Shown here piece by piece: positions 19,196 to 27,734 of a stretch of DNA of 64,000 bases. Source of the stretch: Cephalothrix simula (Eukaryota > Nemertea > Palaeonemertea > Archinemertea > Cephalotrichidae). The first letter of the stretch is position 1, and every line of letters begins with the position of its first letter. The stretch spans positions 62,001 through 126,000 of the forward strand of contig JAXIUW010206952.1 of the NCBI GenBank assembly GCA_035591015.1, given 5' to 3'. Position numbers and translations under genes: made by a program. The notes below the pieces were generated by a model. It was not told the DNA's origin. It searched no databases and saw only the letters and a list, made by a program, of their open reading frames with translations.

Positions 19196-20026
19196 CTAGG
19201 TGAATAACCACAAAAAACTTACTGTAAGCAATAGCCCTGAAGCATTGATGCGCTTGTTGGCTAGTGCATCTGGGTACCAATTTTGATTAATAGGTGCGCT
19301 ACGCGCCATAATGTATAATAACTCAATGCGGCTGCCAATGTTGGCTACGGTGGTGTCTACCCCAACCGATACGCTGCCCACCGGAAAACTGTAAAATGAT
19401 CCGCTTGCACTGGGAATGCTGCTGAAATCAAATAATACAGAACTTTTTAGAAAGCCTATTCCCAACCCTACAAAAGGATTAATTGATTCTGGCGTAGACC
19501 TAAGTAAAAAATAACGCAGAGGCATCAAGAACAAATATAAGTCGGCACTGAGTGACGGCGTATTAGGGTTTTTAATAGTTAGATTAGGCAGGGCATCATT
19601 TTCTGTTTGATAGAAGTGCCAATAGCTTGCGCCTACGCTAAATGCTCCCCCGTAAGGCAGATGAATGTTCCAGAGATATTCTAGTCCAAACTGAGGCATA
19701 TAGCTCAGAAACTTAGCAAAGCCACTAAGGTTAAGATCAGTTTTATCGCCCCATACAGCTAAGCTAACATTGGTGATATAGCTAGAGTCTTTGTAGAATG
19801 AATTCTGAGCAATACTGCTAAAGAGATGCTGATCCATTTTGTATGTAGAAATAATAGGAATAGTCAGCTTAAAGCCAACGGGAGTGATATACTGGTCTTG
19901 CCCATAAGTTAGCGAGGGCTTAGTGAATATTAGACCAACCAAGCCCAAATAAAGTATGGCCTTGAGCCATTTTCGGCTTAGAGAGTAAAGCCCTGAAGAG
20001 GTGCTGTTGAATGTAGAGCGTACCAC
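19196..20026 (-). CDS. Exported, probably outer-membrane beta-barrel protein
   Basis: Not recognised by family. The frame is open to ATG 20191, but that start would put a long non-signal stretch in front and overlap the divergent HemX-like gene. A GTG at 20026 leaves a short basic region, hydrophobic core AILYLGLVGLIF and a cleavage-like site at TYGQDQY. The mature part has alternating aromatic/hydrophobic strands (GGAFSVGASYWHFYQ, INPFVGLGIGF, FPVGSVSVGVDTTVANIGSR), ending in VSFLWLFT, consistent with a small outer-membrane barrel. It is 44 bp upstream of rimP on the same strand. Start and fold are inferences. Confidence 0.6.
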   Translation of the reverse strand: MVRSTFNSTSSGLYSLSRKWLKAILYLGLVGLIFTKPSLTYGQDQYITPVGFKLTIPIISTYKMDQHLFSSIAQNSFYKDSSYITNVSLAVWGDKTDLNLSGFAKFLSYMPQFGLEYLWNIHLPYGGAFSVGASYWHFYQTENDALPNLTIKNPNTPSLSADLYLFLMPLRYFLLRSTPESINPFVGLGIGFLKSSVLFDFSSIPSASGSFYSFPVGSVSVGVDTTVANIGSRIELLYIMARSAPINQNWYPDALANKRINASGLLLTVSFLWLFT

Positions 20027-20121
20027 GCTATTTATTGCAAGAAACTTTGAAAAGCGATAGTAAAGCCTCGCCAAGTTATTGTTATATTGTGCGATTACTA
20101 CTGTGCTATTGCCGGCAACAG

Positions 20122-20877
20122 ATGATGAGCTATCATAGCATGATATTAGATTTCGTGAGTTGGATGCCGGTATTGCTGTATAGCTCGGCATGGGGCTGCC
20201 TTGCCATTGATCAGCGCAGATTAGCGTTGATCTTTAGCTCTATGGGCTGTGGAGCTCAGATTGTATTGCTGATCATCTTGGCTAATCGGTTAGAGCCATT
20301 GTGGCCGATGGTGTTAGTTATGGCGGTGATGCTGGCACTTTTGGCACTGTGGCAAAACAGAATGGCTGTGCTGATGGCGCAACCCGTGGCGATTTTAGCC
20401 TTGATTGTGCTGTTGACAGTGCAAATTGCGCCCACGCCTCCCGTGGATCAAGGTTTTCTGCTATTACTACATATAATTTTTGTGCTGATAGGCTATGTTG
20501 TTTTTGCCTTATCGTGCTTGCTGAGCATTGCGTATCTATATAAAAGTGGCCAGCTTAAAAGTTCTAGGCTTCTAACGCCAAACTTACCGCCATTAGGAGT
20601 GCTTGAAACGTGGAGCACTAACCTAATTGTACCCGGCTTTGTGTGTATGACAGTGGGTATAATGTTAGGAGTTTTTCTGCCACAAACGCTTCCAGAGCAG
20701 TTGCTTAGTTTTCGCCAAGTGGCAGCTATGGTGGTTTGGCTATGCTACTTTATTTTGTTATTTAGACGGGCGTTATTTGGAGTGCATGGTCGGCATAACG
20801 CTCAATTGGCAATTATTGGTTTTGTAGCGGTTAATGCCATACTGATTTACGAATTAATTGACTGGTCATGGCGATGA
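20122..20877 (+). CDS. HemX/CcsA-like (YpjD-type) inner-membrane protein
   Basis: About 251 residues with eight hydrophobic segments. The pattern LLLLHIIFVLIGYVVFALSC carries the conserved His of the CcsA/CcmC/HemX haem-handling superfamily; a second conserved-type position is in GVHGRHNAQLA near the end. Likely involved in cytochrome c or haem maturation, but HemX/YpjD members are poorly defined. The frame opens further upstream (20035), where it would overlap the divergent gene, so I prefer ATG 20122 (ATGATG) with 20140 as an alternative. Its end overlaps the next gene by 10 bp. Confidence 0.75.
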   Translation: MMSYHSMILDFVSWMPVLLYSSAWGCLAIDQRRLALIFSSMGCGAQIVLLIILANRLEPLWPMVLVMAVMLALLALWQNRMAVLMAQPVAILALIVLLTVQIAPTPPVDQGFLLLLHIIFVLIGYVVFALSCLLSIAYLYKSGQLKSSRLLTPNLPPLGVLETWSTNLIVPGFVCMTVGIMLGVFLPQTLPEQLLSFRQVAAMVVWLCYFILLFRRALFGVHGRHNAQLAIIGFVAVNAILIYELIDWSWR

Positions 20878-21272
20878 TACATCAATGGCAACATGTTGGG
20901 TTATGCTTAGGGCTGTGTTGTGTGATGCTCTTATCGGGTTGTTCTACTGAAAAAAAGCCTACCACGCCCAAGGTTAAGCAGCAGCAGCTACGTAACCCCT
21001 TGAGCACTGATAATTCTAGCTTTAGTATTACCAACCCGGGTCAGCGTAATGCTTCAGCTACTGGTATTGGATGTGGGCATGACTTAAAAGAGGCTCGTCT
21101 TGCGGCGCAGAATGTGGCACGTTATAACCTGCGGAGTATAACGGGCAACATCAATATAAGAGTTGGCTATACTTTTTTAAGAGAGTTATCTGAGGCAGAG
21201 AGCAGCCGGTTCATACAGTCTCAGCAGAAAAAATGCCTTGAGGTTCAGGCATATCTTAATCCGGGTTATTAG
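20868..21272 (+). CDS. LPP20-like lipoprotein
   Basis: A 134-residue lipoprotein. Signal peptide with lipobox LLSGC near residue 25; mature part has ASATGIGCGHDLKEARLAAQ and NVARYNLRSITGN, the repeat-like motif of the LPP20 / DUF400 group (short alpha-beta domain, often outer-membrane associated). Starts with ATG 20868 overlapping the HemX-like gene end by 10 bp and ends directly before the next gene, so it is in a tight operon. Function of the family is unknown. Confidence 0.75.
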   Translation: MAMIHQWQHVGLCLGLCCVMLLSGCSTEKKPTTPKVKQQQLRNPLSTDNSSFSITNPGQRNASATGIGCGHDLKEARLAAQNVARYNLRSITGNINIRVGYTFLRELSEAESSRFIQSQQKKCLEVQAYLNPGY

Positions 21273-21863
21273 TTGTTTAGATTAATCATACGCATAAAAA
21301 GATTAAGGGTACGCTGGCGGCGCAGATGGTTCACAACTCGCCGCTCGTTACTTACGGCCAATCAGCGTGATGCTATGGTCAAAACTGTCCAGTTTATGGC
21401 TATAGTTTTGGCAGCAGCTCATATAGTGGCCTTATTGCTGTTTCCTAATGGTCACTTATTTATTGAGAAGGCTAATGATGTCAACGACATTAGTCATCTA
21501 TCACAGCTAAAACTTTTTTACGTGGATGACAGCTTTGGATTTTACCGTGCTGTAGAAGATGACGGTTACATAGTCTATCGGATATATACCGAAGATGGCC
21601 AGATTATAGATGGTTCGCTACCCCAGTTTATTAGCCCCCGTCTGCGCTATGATCGCTGGGCTATGATGTTTAATAAGCTCAGCGAAACCAAGGCCGGCGG
21701 CATACCCTTGTTTAACGAATTAATGGATTCTATGGCTGGAAAGCCTCTGCGCATGGAGATTTATGCTGCCTACCGCAATGATTACTTGCCACGCCCTAAA
21801 CAGTTTTCTTTAGTTAAAATAGCCGACTACGACGGCCTGCGCAAAGTTTGGTCTGATGAATAA
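21273..21863 (+). CDS. Membrane-anchored hypothetical protein, 196 aa
   Basis: Not recognised. An Arg-rich cytoplasmic N-terminus (IRIKRLRVRWRRRW) leads to one membrane segment (VQFMAIVLAAAHIVALLLF), then a soluble extracytoplasmic domain with YRIYTEDGQIIDGSLPQFIS and LRYDRWAMMFNKLSE. The frame starts with TTG immediately after the preceding stop; an ATG at 21375 (MVKTVQFM) would keep the membrane segment but lose the Arg stretch. It overlaps the HTTM-like gene by 8 bp, which suggests the two products act together. In several bacteria an HTTM protein is paired with such a single-span partner, an inference from memory. Confidence 0.6.
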   Translation: MFRLIIRIKRLRVRWRRRWFTTRRSLLTANQRDAMVKTVQFMAIVLAAAHIVALLLFPNGHLFIEKANDVNDISHLSQLKLFYVDDSFGFYRAVEDDGYIVYRIYTEDGQIIDGSLPQFISPRLRYDRWAMMFNKLSETKAGGIPLFNELMDSMAGKPLRMEIYAAYRNDYLPRPKQFSLVKIADYDGLRKVWSDE

Positions 21864-22773
21864 ACTAGGCACTCCACGGTTTTATAGGCTCATTCATGGG
21901 TTTTGGATTTTTGAAACTCCCGATTTGAATAGAATTATTATTCGCTTTGGTTTGGGCAGCTTACTTATTTATAGCCTGCTGATTAGAATACCAGATTGGC
22001 GAATGCAGTCATCGGCAATCACTAACATAGTTGTGGCGGGCTATGACACGCCCTTTTATGAGTGGGCAATGCGCATCAATATTTTGAATTGGTTTGCAGA
22101 CCCCATTTGGATTTGGGTAGTGCATATCGTATTTATACTATCGGCACTGGCATTGGCTTTTAATTATCGGCCGGCTCTGATGAGCTTAATTTGTGTGGCC
22201 TTGCAGTTTTTTTATATTAGTTATCGGCCAGCTCTTTTTTTGAGCTTTGATGGCCTAATGTTCTTGGTGCTGTTTTACTTGGCCATTACAGAACTTTTGG
22301 CGACCTTTGAACACCGAATACTCTTGTCTTCGGTGGCGTGGCGCACATTTCAGTTGCATTTATGTGTATTGTATTTTCAGTCGGGTATTGGTCGGCTTCA
22401 TTCAGATTGGCTAAGTGGCATAGCGTTGCAGCAACCCAATTTGCAAGAGATAGCCACCTCAACCAATTTAATTTTAGAGACCGGAAACCTGATGAGTGTG
22501 GTCTTAACCGCCGTTATATTATTTGATTTATTCTACGGAGTTTTGGTGTGGATACATCCACTACGGCTGTTTTGGTTGCTATTGATGGTCATCGTCCATC
22601 TTGTTTTAGGGTTTATATACAGTGCAATGCTCTTTAACTTACTGATGATAGTGGCCAGCTTGGTCTTTTTGAACCGCTACGAGATGCAAACTTTAATGCA
22701 TATTGTCTATAACACATTGATATATTTATGGAATATGGGAGTGAAAATTAATGATGCCCAACGCAAGCGTTAA
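21856..22773 (+). CDS. HTTM-domain-like multi-pass membrane protein
   Basis: A 305-residue protein with about seven hydrophobic segments. FETPDLNRIIIRFGLGSLLI, the periodic FLSFDGLMFLVLFYLAITEL and VLYFQSGIGRLHSDWLSGIA resemble the HTTM domain, related to the vitamin-K-dependent gamma-carboxylase membrane region. Bacterial members rarely have a known substrate and this copy lacks the eukaryotic C-terminal domains. Tightly linked to the preceding anchored protein (8-bp overlap) and overlaps the transporter gene that follows by 23 bp. Confidence 0.72.
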   Translation: MNKLGTPRFYRLIHGFWIFETPDLNRIIIRFGLGSLLIYSLLIRIPDWRMQSSAITNIVVAGYDTPFYEWAMRINILNWFADPIWIWVVHIVFILSALALAFNYRPALMSLICVALQFFYISYRPALFLSFDGLMFLVLFYLAITELLATFEHRILLSSVAWRTFQLHLCVLYFQSGIGRLHSDWLSGIALQQPNLQEIATSTNLILETGNLMSVVLTAVILFDLFYGVLVWIHPLRLFWLLLMVIVHLVLGFIYSAMLFNLLMIVASLVFLNRYEMQTLMHIVYNTLIYLWNMGVKINDAQRKR

Positions 22774-23410
22774 TAAAGAATCAATTAAAGATAAAGAATT
22801 GCCTTTTTTTGTGGCCTTGGTGCTGATATTTGGCAGTTGCTTAGTAGTGGCCAATATAACGGCCTTCAAGATGTTCACCATTGCCGGATTAGTTGTTCCA
22901 GCGGGAGTATTTGCCTATTCAATCACCTTTATGATCACCGATGTGGTCAGTGAGGTTTGGGGGCGGCGCTATGGTCAGCTGTTGGTTTATGGTGGTCTGC
23001 TGGTTTTGTTGGTGCAGTGGCTGCTGGTGTGGTTGGCTATTAGCTTGCCGCCGGTGGGTTTTTGGGGCTTTCAAGAAGAGTTTCAGCTTATTTTGGCTGC
23101 GGGCAATCGCATTGTTATAGCTAGCGCGGTAACCTTTATTATCAGTCAATCCTTGGATGTATGGGTGTTCCACAAGCTCCGCAATCTATTAGCGGGGCGA
23201 CATTTGTGGTTACGCAATAACGCTTCTACAATAGTATCGCAGTTGGTTGACACGACAATCTTTATCACCATAGCCTTCTATGGCGTATTCCCGATAATGC
23301 CCGCCATTATTGGCCAGTTTACGGTTAAGCTAATTATAGCTCTTTGTGATACACCGCTGGTCTACGGGTTGGTTTACTTGATTAGAAATAGCTCAGGCTC
23401 TAAAAAATAG
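22751..23410 (+). CDS. yhhQ: Queuosine precursor transporter (YhhQ/Vut_1 family)
   Basis: A 219-residue inner-membrane protein with six hydrophobic segments. The family core is clear: LVVANITAFKMFTIAGLVVP, AYSITFMITDVVSEVWGRRY, SQSLDVWVFHKLRN, RNNASTIVSQLVDTTIFITI and a final GQFTVKLIIALCDTPLVYGL. YhhQ imports 7-deazaguanine precursors of queuosine. Start ATG 22751 lies inside the preceding gene (23-bp overlap). Last gene of the plus-strand run. Confidence 0.9.
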   Translation: MMPNASVNKESIKDKELPFFVALVLIFGSCLVVANITAFKMFTIAGLVVPAGVFAYSITFMITDVVSEVWGRRYGQLLVYGGLLVLLVQWLLVWLAISLPPVGFWGFQEEFQLILAAGNRIVIASAVTFIISQSLDVWVFHKLRNLLAGRHLWLRNNASTIVSQLVDTTIFITIAFYGVFPIMPAIIGQFTVKLIIALCDTPLVYGLVYLIRNSSGSKK

Positions 23411-23454
23411 CGGAAACAACTTAGCCAGCGTCAGTGTTAGCAAGCTGGAAGTGC

Positions 23455-23688
23455 TCATGCCCATCTAATAAGGCCTATAATAGCAGAAGTGGCATAGAAG
23501 AATTGTAGACATAAGAATGCCCAACGCTTGTCGATTACTGCCCATGCAGCGAAGGGAACGGTAGAGAGTAGTAGAAGGGCGAAGCCAAAGATTTCGTTAC
23601 CAGTATTAGATGCTACAAGTAAAGAGTAAATGATTGCTAAAGCTGACCCAGAAAATTCAAAAATTGTGATTAGTTTGTTTTTTGTCAT
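23455..23688 (-). CDS. Small membrane protein, 77 aa (PnuC/SemiSWEET-like pattern)
   Basis: Three hydrophobic segments (IFEFSGSALAIIYSLLVA; IFGFALLLLSTVPFAAWAVI; WAFLCLQFFYATSAIIGLIR). The ending FFYATSAIIGLIRW resembles short single-domain relatives of PnuC/SemiSWEET small-molecule transporters, an impression only. ATG at 23688 without a strong ribosome site. It is followed toward lower coordinates by the convergent transporter gene, and it sits directly behind an attC-like palindrome, so it could be a gene-cassette product. Confidence 0.55.
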   Translation of the reverse strand: MTKNKLITIFEFSGSALAIIYSLLVASNTGNEIFGFALLLLSTVPFAAWAVIDKRWAFLCLQFFYATSAIIGLIRWA

Positions 23689-23710
23689 GGAACAAACAAG
23701 AATGTTGTAT

Positions 23711-23780
23711 GCCTGACGCCCGGTAGAGGCGCACAGTGAAAGCGATATGTTTGACAGCCTGCCAAAGCGATTGGTTAGGC
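23711..23780 (-). repeat. Weak attC-like palindrome
   Basis: On the minus strand the 70-bp stretch begins GCCTAAC right at the stop of the lipoprotein gene and ends GTCAGGC; the two 7-mers are complementary at six of seven positions. The end triplet is GTC rather than GTT of the integron consensus, and the internal arms pair poorly, although a TGACAGCCTGCCA near-palindrome sits in the middle. It is in the place expected for the recombination site after a cassette gene. A weak call on its own. Confidence 0.3.
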
Positions 23781-24275
23781 TTAATTTAGCTTCTTCATTT
23801 GTTTTCGTAATGAGTCTGGCACATCTTGCAATAGCACAATAGAAATACTCCCATCCGTAGTGTTATTATTATGTGTAGACTTTTCGCCTAAAGATGCCGA
23901 TATTTGTTCAGGAGAAAGTGTATACATTCCCCCATTAAAAGGATCTACAATAAGCCATCCTATTAATCCTCCAAAAAATAAATTCCCACCGATATACCAA
24001 AAATTCACGCCAGATCTAATTGGTATTTGTTGCTCCATATATCCGTCTTTAGAAATTTTTACCATGTAGTTTTTCTCGCCAAAATAAGTATCATCGCTCT
24101 TTTGTAGAGTAACAGTTGTTGGCGTTTTCCCATTAAATACCATAGCACCTATTTCATTGGTGATGAGTACGTTTGCTTCACTTGGAGTGCTTGATATAGG
24201 CACTATCTGTGTTTCGTCCCCTACTATTGTCGCACACCCTCCCGCTCCGAGAAGTAATCCCATTACAATAACCAC
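23781..24275 (-). CDS. PEGA-like lipoprotein with probable 5' frameshift
   Basis: 164 residues from an in-frame GTG at 24275. The start of the mature part (GGCATIVGDETQIVPI) is lipoprotein-like, followed by a PEGA-type beta segment (STPSEANVLITNE, FNGKTPTTVTLQK) and WYIGGNLFFGGLIGWLIVDP with a membrane-active segment. This family occurs widely as small orphan lipoproteins. The best start is ATG at 24301 with an ideal AAGGAG site, but it is one base out of frame: a missing A in the AAAAA run at codons 4-5 would join them and give a normal signal peptide. This may be a real mutation, slippage or a sequencing error. It lies directly behind an attC-like site. Confidence 0.65.
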   Translation of the reverse strand: MVIVMGLLLGAGGCATIVGDETQIVPISSTPSEANVLITNEIGAMVFNGKTPTTVTLQKSDDTYFGEKNYMVKISKDGYMEQQIPIRSGVNFWYIGGNLFFGGLIGWLIVDPFNGGMYTLSPEQISASLGEKSTHNNNTTDGSISIVLLQDVPDSLRKQMKKLN

Positions 24276-24315
24276 TGGTACGATTTGATTTTTAATTTCA
24301 TATCTCCTTTTTTAA

Positions 24316-24366
24316 GCCTAACCCCTCAGCCGGTGCATCAGCACCCGCTGGAGTGGTCTGTTAGTT
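24316..24366 (-). repeat. attC-like recombination site
   Basis: On the minus strand this 51-bp imperfect palindrome runs from ACTAAC to GTTAGGC, which fits the integron core G-TTRRRY. The arms CTCCAGCGGGTGC and GCACCGGCTGAG pair with one bulged C and one mismatch, as attC arms do. The next gene's ribosome site and ATG begin 8-15 bp after the core, the compact cassette layout. No integrase gene lies in the window. Candidate only. Confidence 0.45.
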
Positions 24367-24429
24367 CTATTCCAATTCTGGCAAGTAATCTGCCAGCACT
24401 GTATATCAATTCTCAAGTAGTGTAAAGCC

Positions 24430-24510
24430 CCTTGCTGAGGTTGTTAGGGGTGAAATCCTTAACCAGCTAAACTTCAAACCTACCCTTGCTTAATCTAAGC
24501 AAGGGTAGGG
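24430..24510. repeat. Diverged copy of the hairpin-repeat family
   Basis: Contains ggttgttaggggtgaaatcc, like the inverted ends of the element at 54532-55578, followed by a cttaacc...aaacttcaaacc...cttgcttaatctaa block that resembles 54575-54616. A perfect 14-bp stem with loop atc lies at 24479-24509 (CCTACCCTTGCTTA / TAAGCAAGGGTAGG). Neither side has a T tract, so it is not a classic terminator, though it sits just beyond the otsA stop. Confidence 0.55.
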
Positions 24511-24588
24511 CAACTCAAATATAGCTTAAATGAGATGCCTGACGAGGGTATTGCTGTTTTAACAGTAAGGCGAGCACTTCGGTTATAG

Positions 24589-26079
24589 CTAACCCTGCCA
24601 CCACCAAGAAATATCTAAGGCTGAAGACTCTTTTGATGGACGAGGACTAAAATACTGCGTGCCTTCTTCTAAGTCCTCAGCAGCACCAAGAAAAGAGTTA
24701 ACCCAGTCAAATACATCATGAGTTTTAATTATGCGGCGGATATCAGTCATTCTTGAGGTGCGTTCTTCTTTGGGCATGTGGTAGATCATATTGATGGCAT
24801 CAGCAACGCCTTCTATGTCATGCGGATTGACCAACACCGCTGCTGATTTAAGTTGTTCGGCAGCACCGGCGAATTCACTAAGCATCAATACGCTGTCGTG
24901 CTTAGTTGAGGCGCAGTATTCTTTGGCAACAAGGTTCATGCCATCTTCTAGGGGAGTAATCATGCCAACTTCAGATACTCTGTAGTAGGCCATAAGTTCA
25001 TCTCTGCTGAGAGAGCGATATTGATAGTGAATAGGCTGCCAAGTGCTGGTAGCAAACTGGCCATTAATTTGTCCGATAAGGTGTTCTATTTTATGTTTAA
25101 GATTGTCATAAGCAACTATTGATGAGCGACTAGGAACCACCACCTGAATAAGACTGATGTTTCCGCGTAGCTCTGGAAAGCGTTGCAATGCACTGCGGAA
25201 AGATTTTAGCTTGTAGGGCAAGCCCTTAGTGTAATCAAGGCGATCAATGCCAATAAACTTTTTGCACGAGATATAGCTGTTAATTTTGTTTAATTCGGTT
25301 TTAACTTGCCGTCCACGAGCATCTTGGGCAAATTTTTCGTAGTCTATGCCAATTGGAAAATAGCCCACTCGTGTTTTTCTGTCTTCAACCACAATGTCTT
25401 GCACAACACCATCGCCAACACATTGAATATCTTTACTGAACCAGCGCATTGAGTGCAAAAAATTATACTTGTCGCGTGAGGTTTGAAAGCCCAGCAGGTC
25501 GTACTGTAGTAAGGCTTCCATCAATTGCTTGCGCCATGGCAGCTTTATAAAGATGTCTTTGGGCGGAAAAGGTATGTGTAAGAAGAAGCCAATTCTGTTG
25601 GTGCTACCCAGCTTACGCAAAAAACCGCCGCAATTAATAAGTTGATAGTCATTAATCCACAAAAAATCGTGCTGCGATGCGTTTTCGTGAACTATCTTGG
25701 CGAACTTTTTATTGGCACTAAGATAGGCATCCCAATACTCGCTATTAAAGTTGCAGCGTGACTGCATAGAATGAAACAGTGGCCAAATCGCCTCATTAGA
25801 AAAGCCTAGATAGAAGTTATCTATTTCATTCCGATCTAGGTCTACGGGATGCATAGAGAAGTCTAGCAAACGGTTTTGTTCTTCAATAACCTCGTTTAGG
25901 CCATAGTTGTTGCGAGCGCCGGGCCAGCCAATCCAAGTGCCTCCAATACGACTAATAGTAGGACCCATAGCTGTCACCAAACCGCCTGAGCTTGGCTTAA
26001 CCACCCAGCCTCCCAAACTTTGGTGGCAAGTGATCGGCAAGCGATTAGAAACAACAACTAACGAACCTTCAATGCTCAT
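24589..26079 (-). CDS. otsA: Trehalose-6-phosphate synthase
   Basis: A 496-residue GT20 glycosyltransferase making trehalose 6-phosphate from UDP-glucose and glucose 6-phosphate. Motifs: VVVSNRLPIT at the start, WIGWPGARN, WINDYQLINCGGFLRKL, FFLHIPFPPKDIFIKLPWR, GIDRLDYTKGLPYKLKSFRS, EDGMNLVAKEYCAS and LSEFAGAAEQL. I start it at ATG 26079, preceded by GGAGG and overlapping the otsB stop by four bases (ATGA), rather than the upstream in-frame start. Cytoplasmic osmoprotectant pathway, cotranscribed with otsB. Confidence 0.95.
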   Translation of the reverse strand: MSIEGSLVVVSNRLPITCHQSLGGWVVKPSSGGLVTAMGPTISRIGGTWIGWPGARNNYGLNEVIEEQNRLLDFSMHPVDLDRNEIDNFYLGFSNEAIWPLFHSMQSRCNFNSEYWDAYLSANKKFAKIVHENASQHDFLWINDYQLINCGGFLRKLGSTNRIGFFLHIPFPPKDIFIKLPWRKQLMEALLQYDLLGFQTSRDKYNFLHSMRWFSKDIQCVGDGVVQDIVVEDRKTRVGYFPIGIDYEKFAQDARGRQVKTELNKINSYISCKKFIGIDRLDYTKGLPYKLKSFRSALQRFPELRGNISLIQVVVPSRSSIVAYDNLKHKIEHLIGQINGQFATSTWQPIHYQYRSLSRDELMAYYRVSEVGMITPLEDGMNLVAKEYCASTKHDSVLMLSEFAGAAEQLKSAAVLVNPHDIEGVADAINMIYHMPKEERTSRMTDIRRIIKTHDVFDWVNSFLGAAEDLEEGTQYFSPRPSKESSALDISWWWQG

Positions 26080-26876
26080 AACACGGCACCTCCGCCAGTA
26101 CACATTAATAGCCAACGTTCTAAAAAATTCAGCAAGCCTTTTGGTGCTTTAATACGACAATGGGCTAGGCTTGGTCGTGCCTCTTGCTCTACTAAAACGC
26201 ATAGTGCTACGTCTCTAAGTACCAAAAAGGCATCTTCATCGGTTAGGTCATCACCCAGATAAGCTATTTTGCCACTATGATTAACACCAAGATTAGCTCC
26301 GATGATGCTACGGGCTGCATCAGCCTTGGTTTTGCCTCCAACACGTAGCTCTATGCCGCCATTGAAGGGATGCACCACTGATTGTGGTCGTGTGCGACTC
26401 AATTTAAGCCAATTATTAAGTAGCTGCTCTTTAAGTTCTGACTCAATCTGGCGACCACGCCAGTGTATGGCAAGGCAACCGTATTTGTCTTCAAGGGCTG
26501 TTTGCCAGCTATCAGGCACTACTTCACGAGCCGTTTTGAGGAGCTGGAGATCTGCATCCGGTAGCTCTGGTCGGCTAATGTTGCCGGTGGCATCGCAACG
26601 CTCTAAGCCATGCGAACCCCACATTTCTAGGTCTAGGGGTAAGAACTTGCGCAAAACATCAATGCTGCGGCCGCTAATGATTACCACCCGACACAGGCGA
26701 CTTATTTGACTGATTAAAGGCAGCACGCCTTCATAGGGATAGGCCTGCATTCGGTCGGAATGAAAGGGCGCTAGAGTGCCATCATAGTCAAGCATTAAAA
26801 CGTGGTTTTGAAGCGAGCTGGCAGAAGAAAAAAAATCGTCTAGGCTTTGCTCCACAAAAACCTCGCAGGATTGCAT
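26076..26876 (-). CDS. otsB: Trehalose-6-phosphate phosphatase
   Basis: A 266-residue HAD-superfamily phosphatase completing trehalose synthesis. MLDYDGTLAPFHSDR (about residues 28-42) carries the nucleophile Asp, VVIISGRSIDVLRKFL the second motif and GSHGLERC a substrate-loop feature; GGKTKADAARSI and IAYLGDDLTDEDAFLVLRD give the remaining HAD motifs. Upstream of and overlapping otsA. Normal length. Confidence 0.94.
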   Translation of the reverse strand: MQSCEVFVEQSLDDFFSSASSLQNHVLMLDYDGTLAPFHSDRMQAYPYEGVLPLISQISRLCRVVIISGRSIDVLRKFLPLDLEMWGSHGLERCDATGNISRPELPDADLQLLKTAREVVPDSWQTALEDKYGCLAIHWRGRQIESELKEQLLNNWLKLSRTRPQSVVHPFNGGIELRVGGKTKADAARSIIGANLGVNHSGKIAYLGDDLTDEDAFLVLRDVALCVLVEQEARPSLAHCRIKAPKGLLNFLERWLLMCTGGGAVL

Positions 26877-27101
26877 AGTGATGAACAGTAACTCAACAAC
26901 GCTGAGTGGCTATTGTAACACCGGATGAAAACTAAAGCTAATAGAAGGCTGATTTATGGGGATAGATGATAGCATAAATGCCTTAAAAAAGCATTCTGTA
27001 CAGCGAATTAGATGATTATTTGCGAAGTGAGGGTTCGCGGACAAGGATTGAAGGGAGGGAGTATCCAAAATAGGAATAAGAGCACACCCTTATGGGTAAC
27101 G

Positions 27102-27560
27102 CTATCTTGGATTATTGTTTCCTTGCCCGCGATTTAACTCGCTATAAAACTTTCTCCAACGCTCAAGTTGAAGCCTTGTGGCTGCGGCTTGACGCTGCTT
27201 AATTTCTTGATCAGAGCGATTCATGATTTCTACATAGGCCGCTATGATTGGCCTGTTATCAATCGTGATGCTCTCAACGATGCGTTCACGCTCTTTGTAA
27301 GCACTATGCCAAGCTTGAACGCGTCTGGCTTCTTCTTCAGCCTTGAGTCGGAGGTAATAGTCAACCAAAACAGGATAGTTATAGAAATCTTCCATAACTC
27401 GTTCCTGACGGTTTTTATACCACTCTAGGCTAACGCCGTAGCCAGTAAATGGCGATTTTGGTTCGGTGCTACTTGTGCAGGCAGCCAAAATCAGTGCCAT
27501 TGCGGCAATTAGAATAAGGTATTTATTTTTGCTGTTCACATCCTTACTCCTTACAGTCAA
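27102..27560 (-). CDS. Small lipoprotein, 152 aa
   Basis: Not recognised. The signal region YLILIAAMALILAAC ends in a lipobox (LAAC, Cys near residue 28). The mature part is highly charged and helical (RLKAEEEARRVQAWHSAYKE; QRQAAATRLQLERWRKFYSE), likely a coiled-coil or periplasmic helical domain. Single gene in front of a membrane protein on the same strand, 174 bp apart. Confidence 0.65.
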   Translation of the reverse strand: MTVRSKDVNSKNKYLILIAAMALILAACTSSTEPKSPFTGYGVSLEWYKNRQERVMEDFYNYPVLVDYYLRLKAEEEARRVQAWHSAYKERERIVESITIDNRPIIAAYVEIMNRSDQEIKQRQAAATRLQLERWRKFYSELNRGQGNNNPR

Positions 27561-27734
27561 TAGATCGGTAAAGCGAGGGCAAACTTTAGCACTAAGGCTA
27601 AATAATTTTAGTTAGAGTGCTGTTTCAAGTCAAAAAAAACAGGCGTATTCAAACTAAACTTAGGTATAGCTAAAGTCTCTAAGTGAGGCTTGGGTAACGA
27701 CTAGATGCAGATATTAGATTAATTAATCGGCTGG

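Noticed and set aside
23411-23454. Third attC-like site after the 77-residue gene
   Set aside because: A CCAGC...GCTGG stem is present but no GTTRRRY core with a matching partner.
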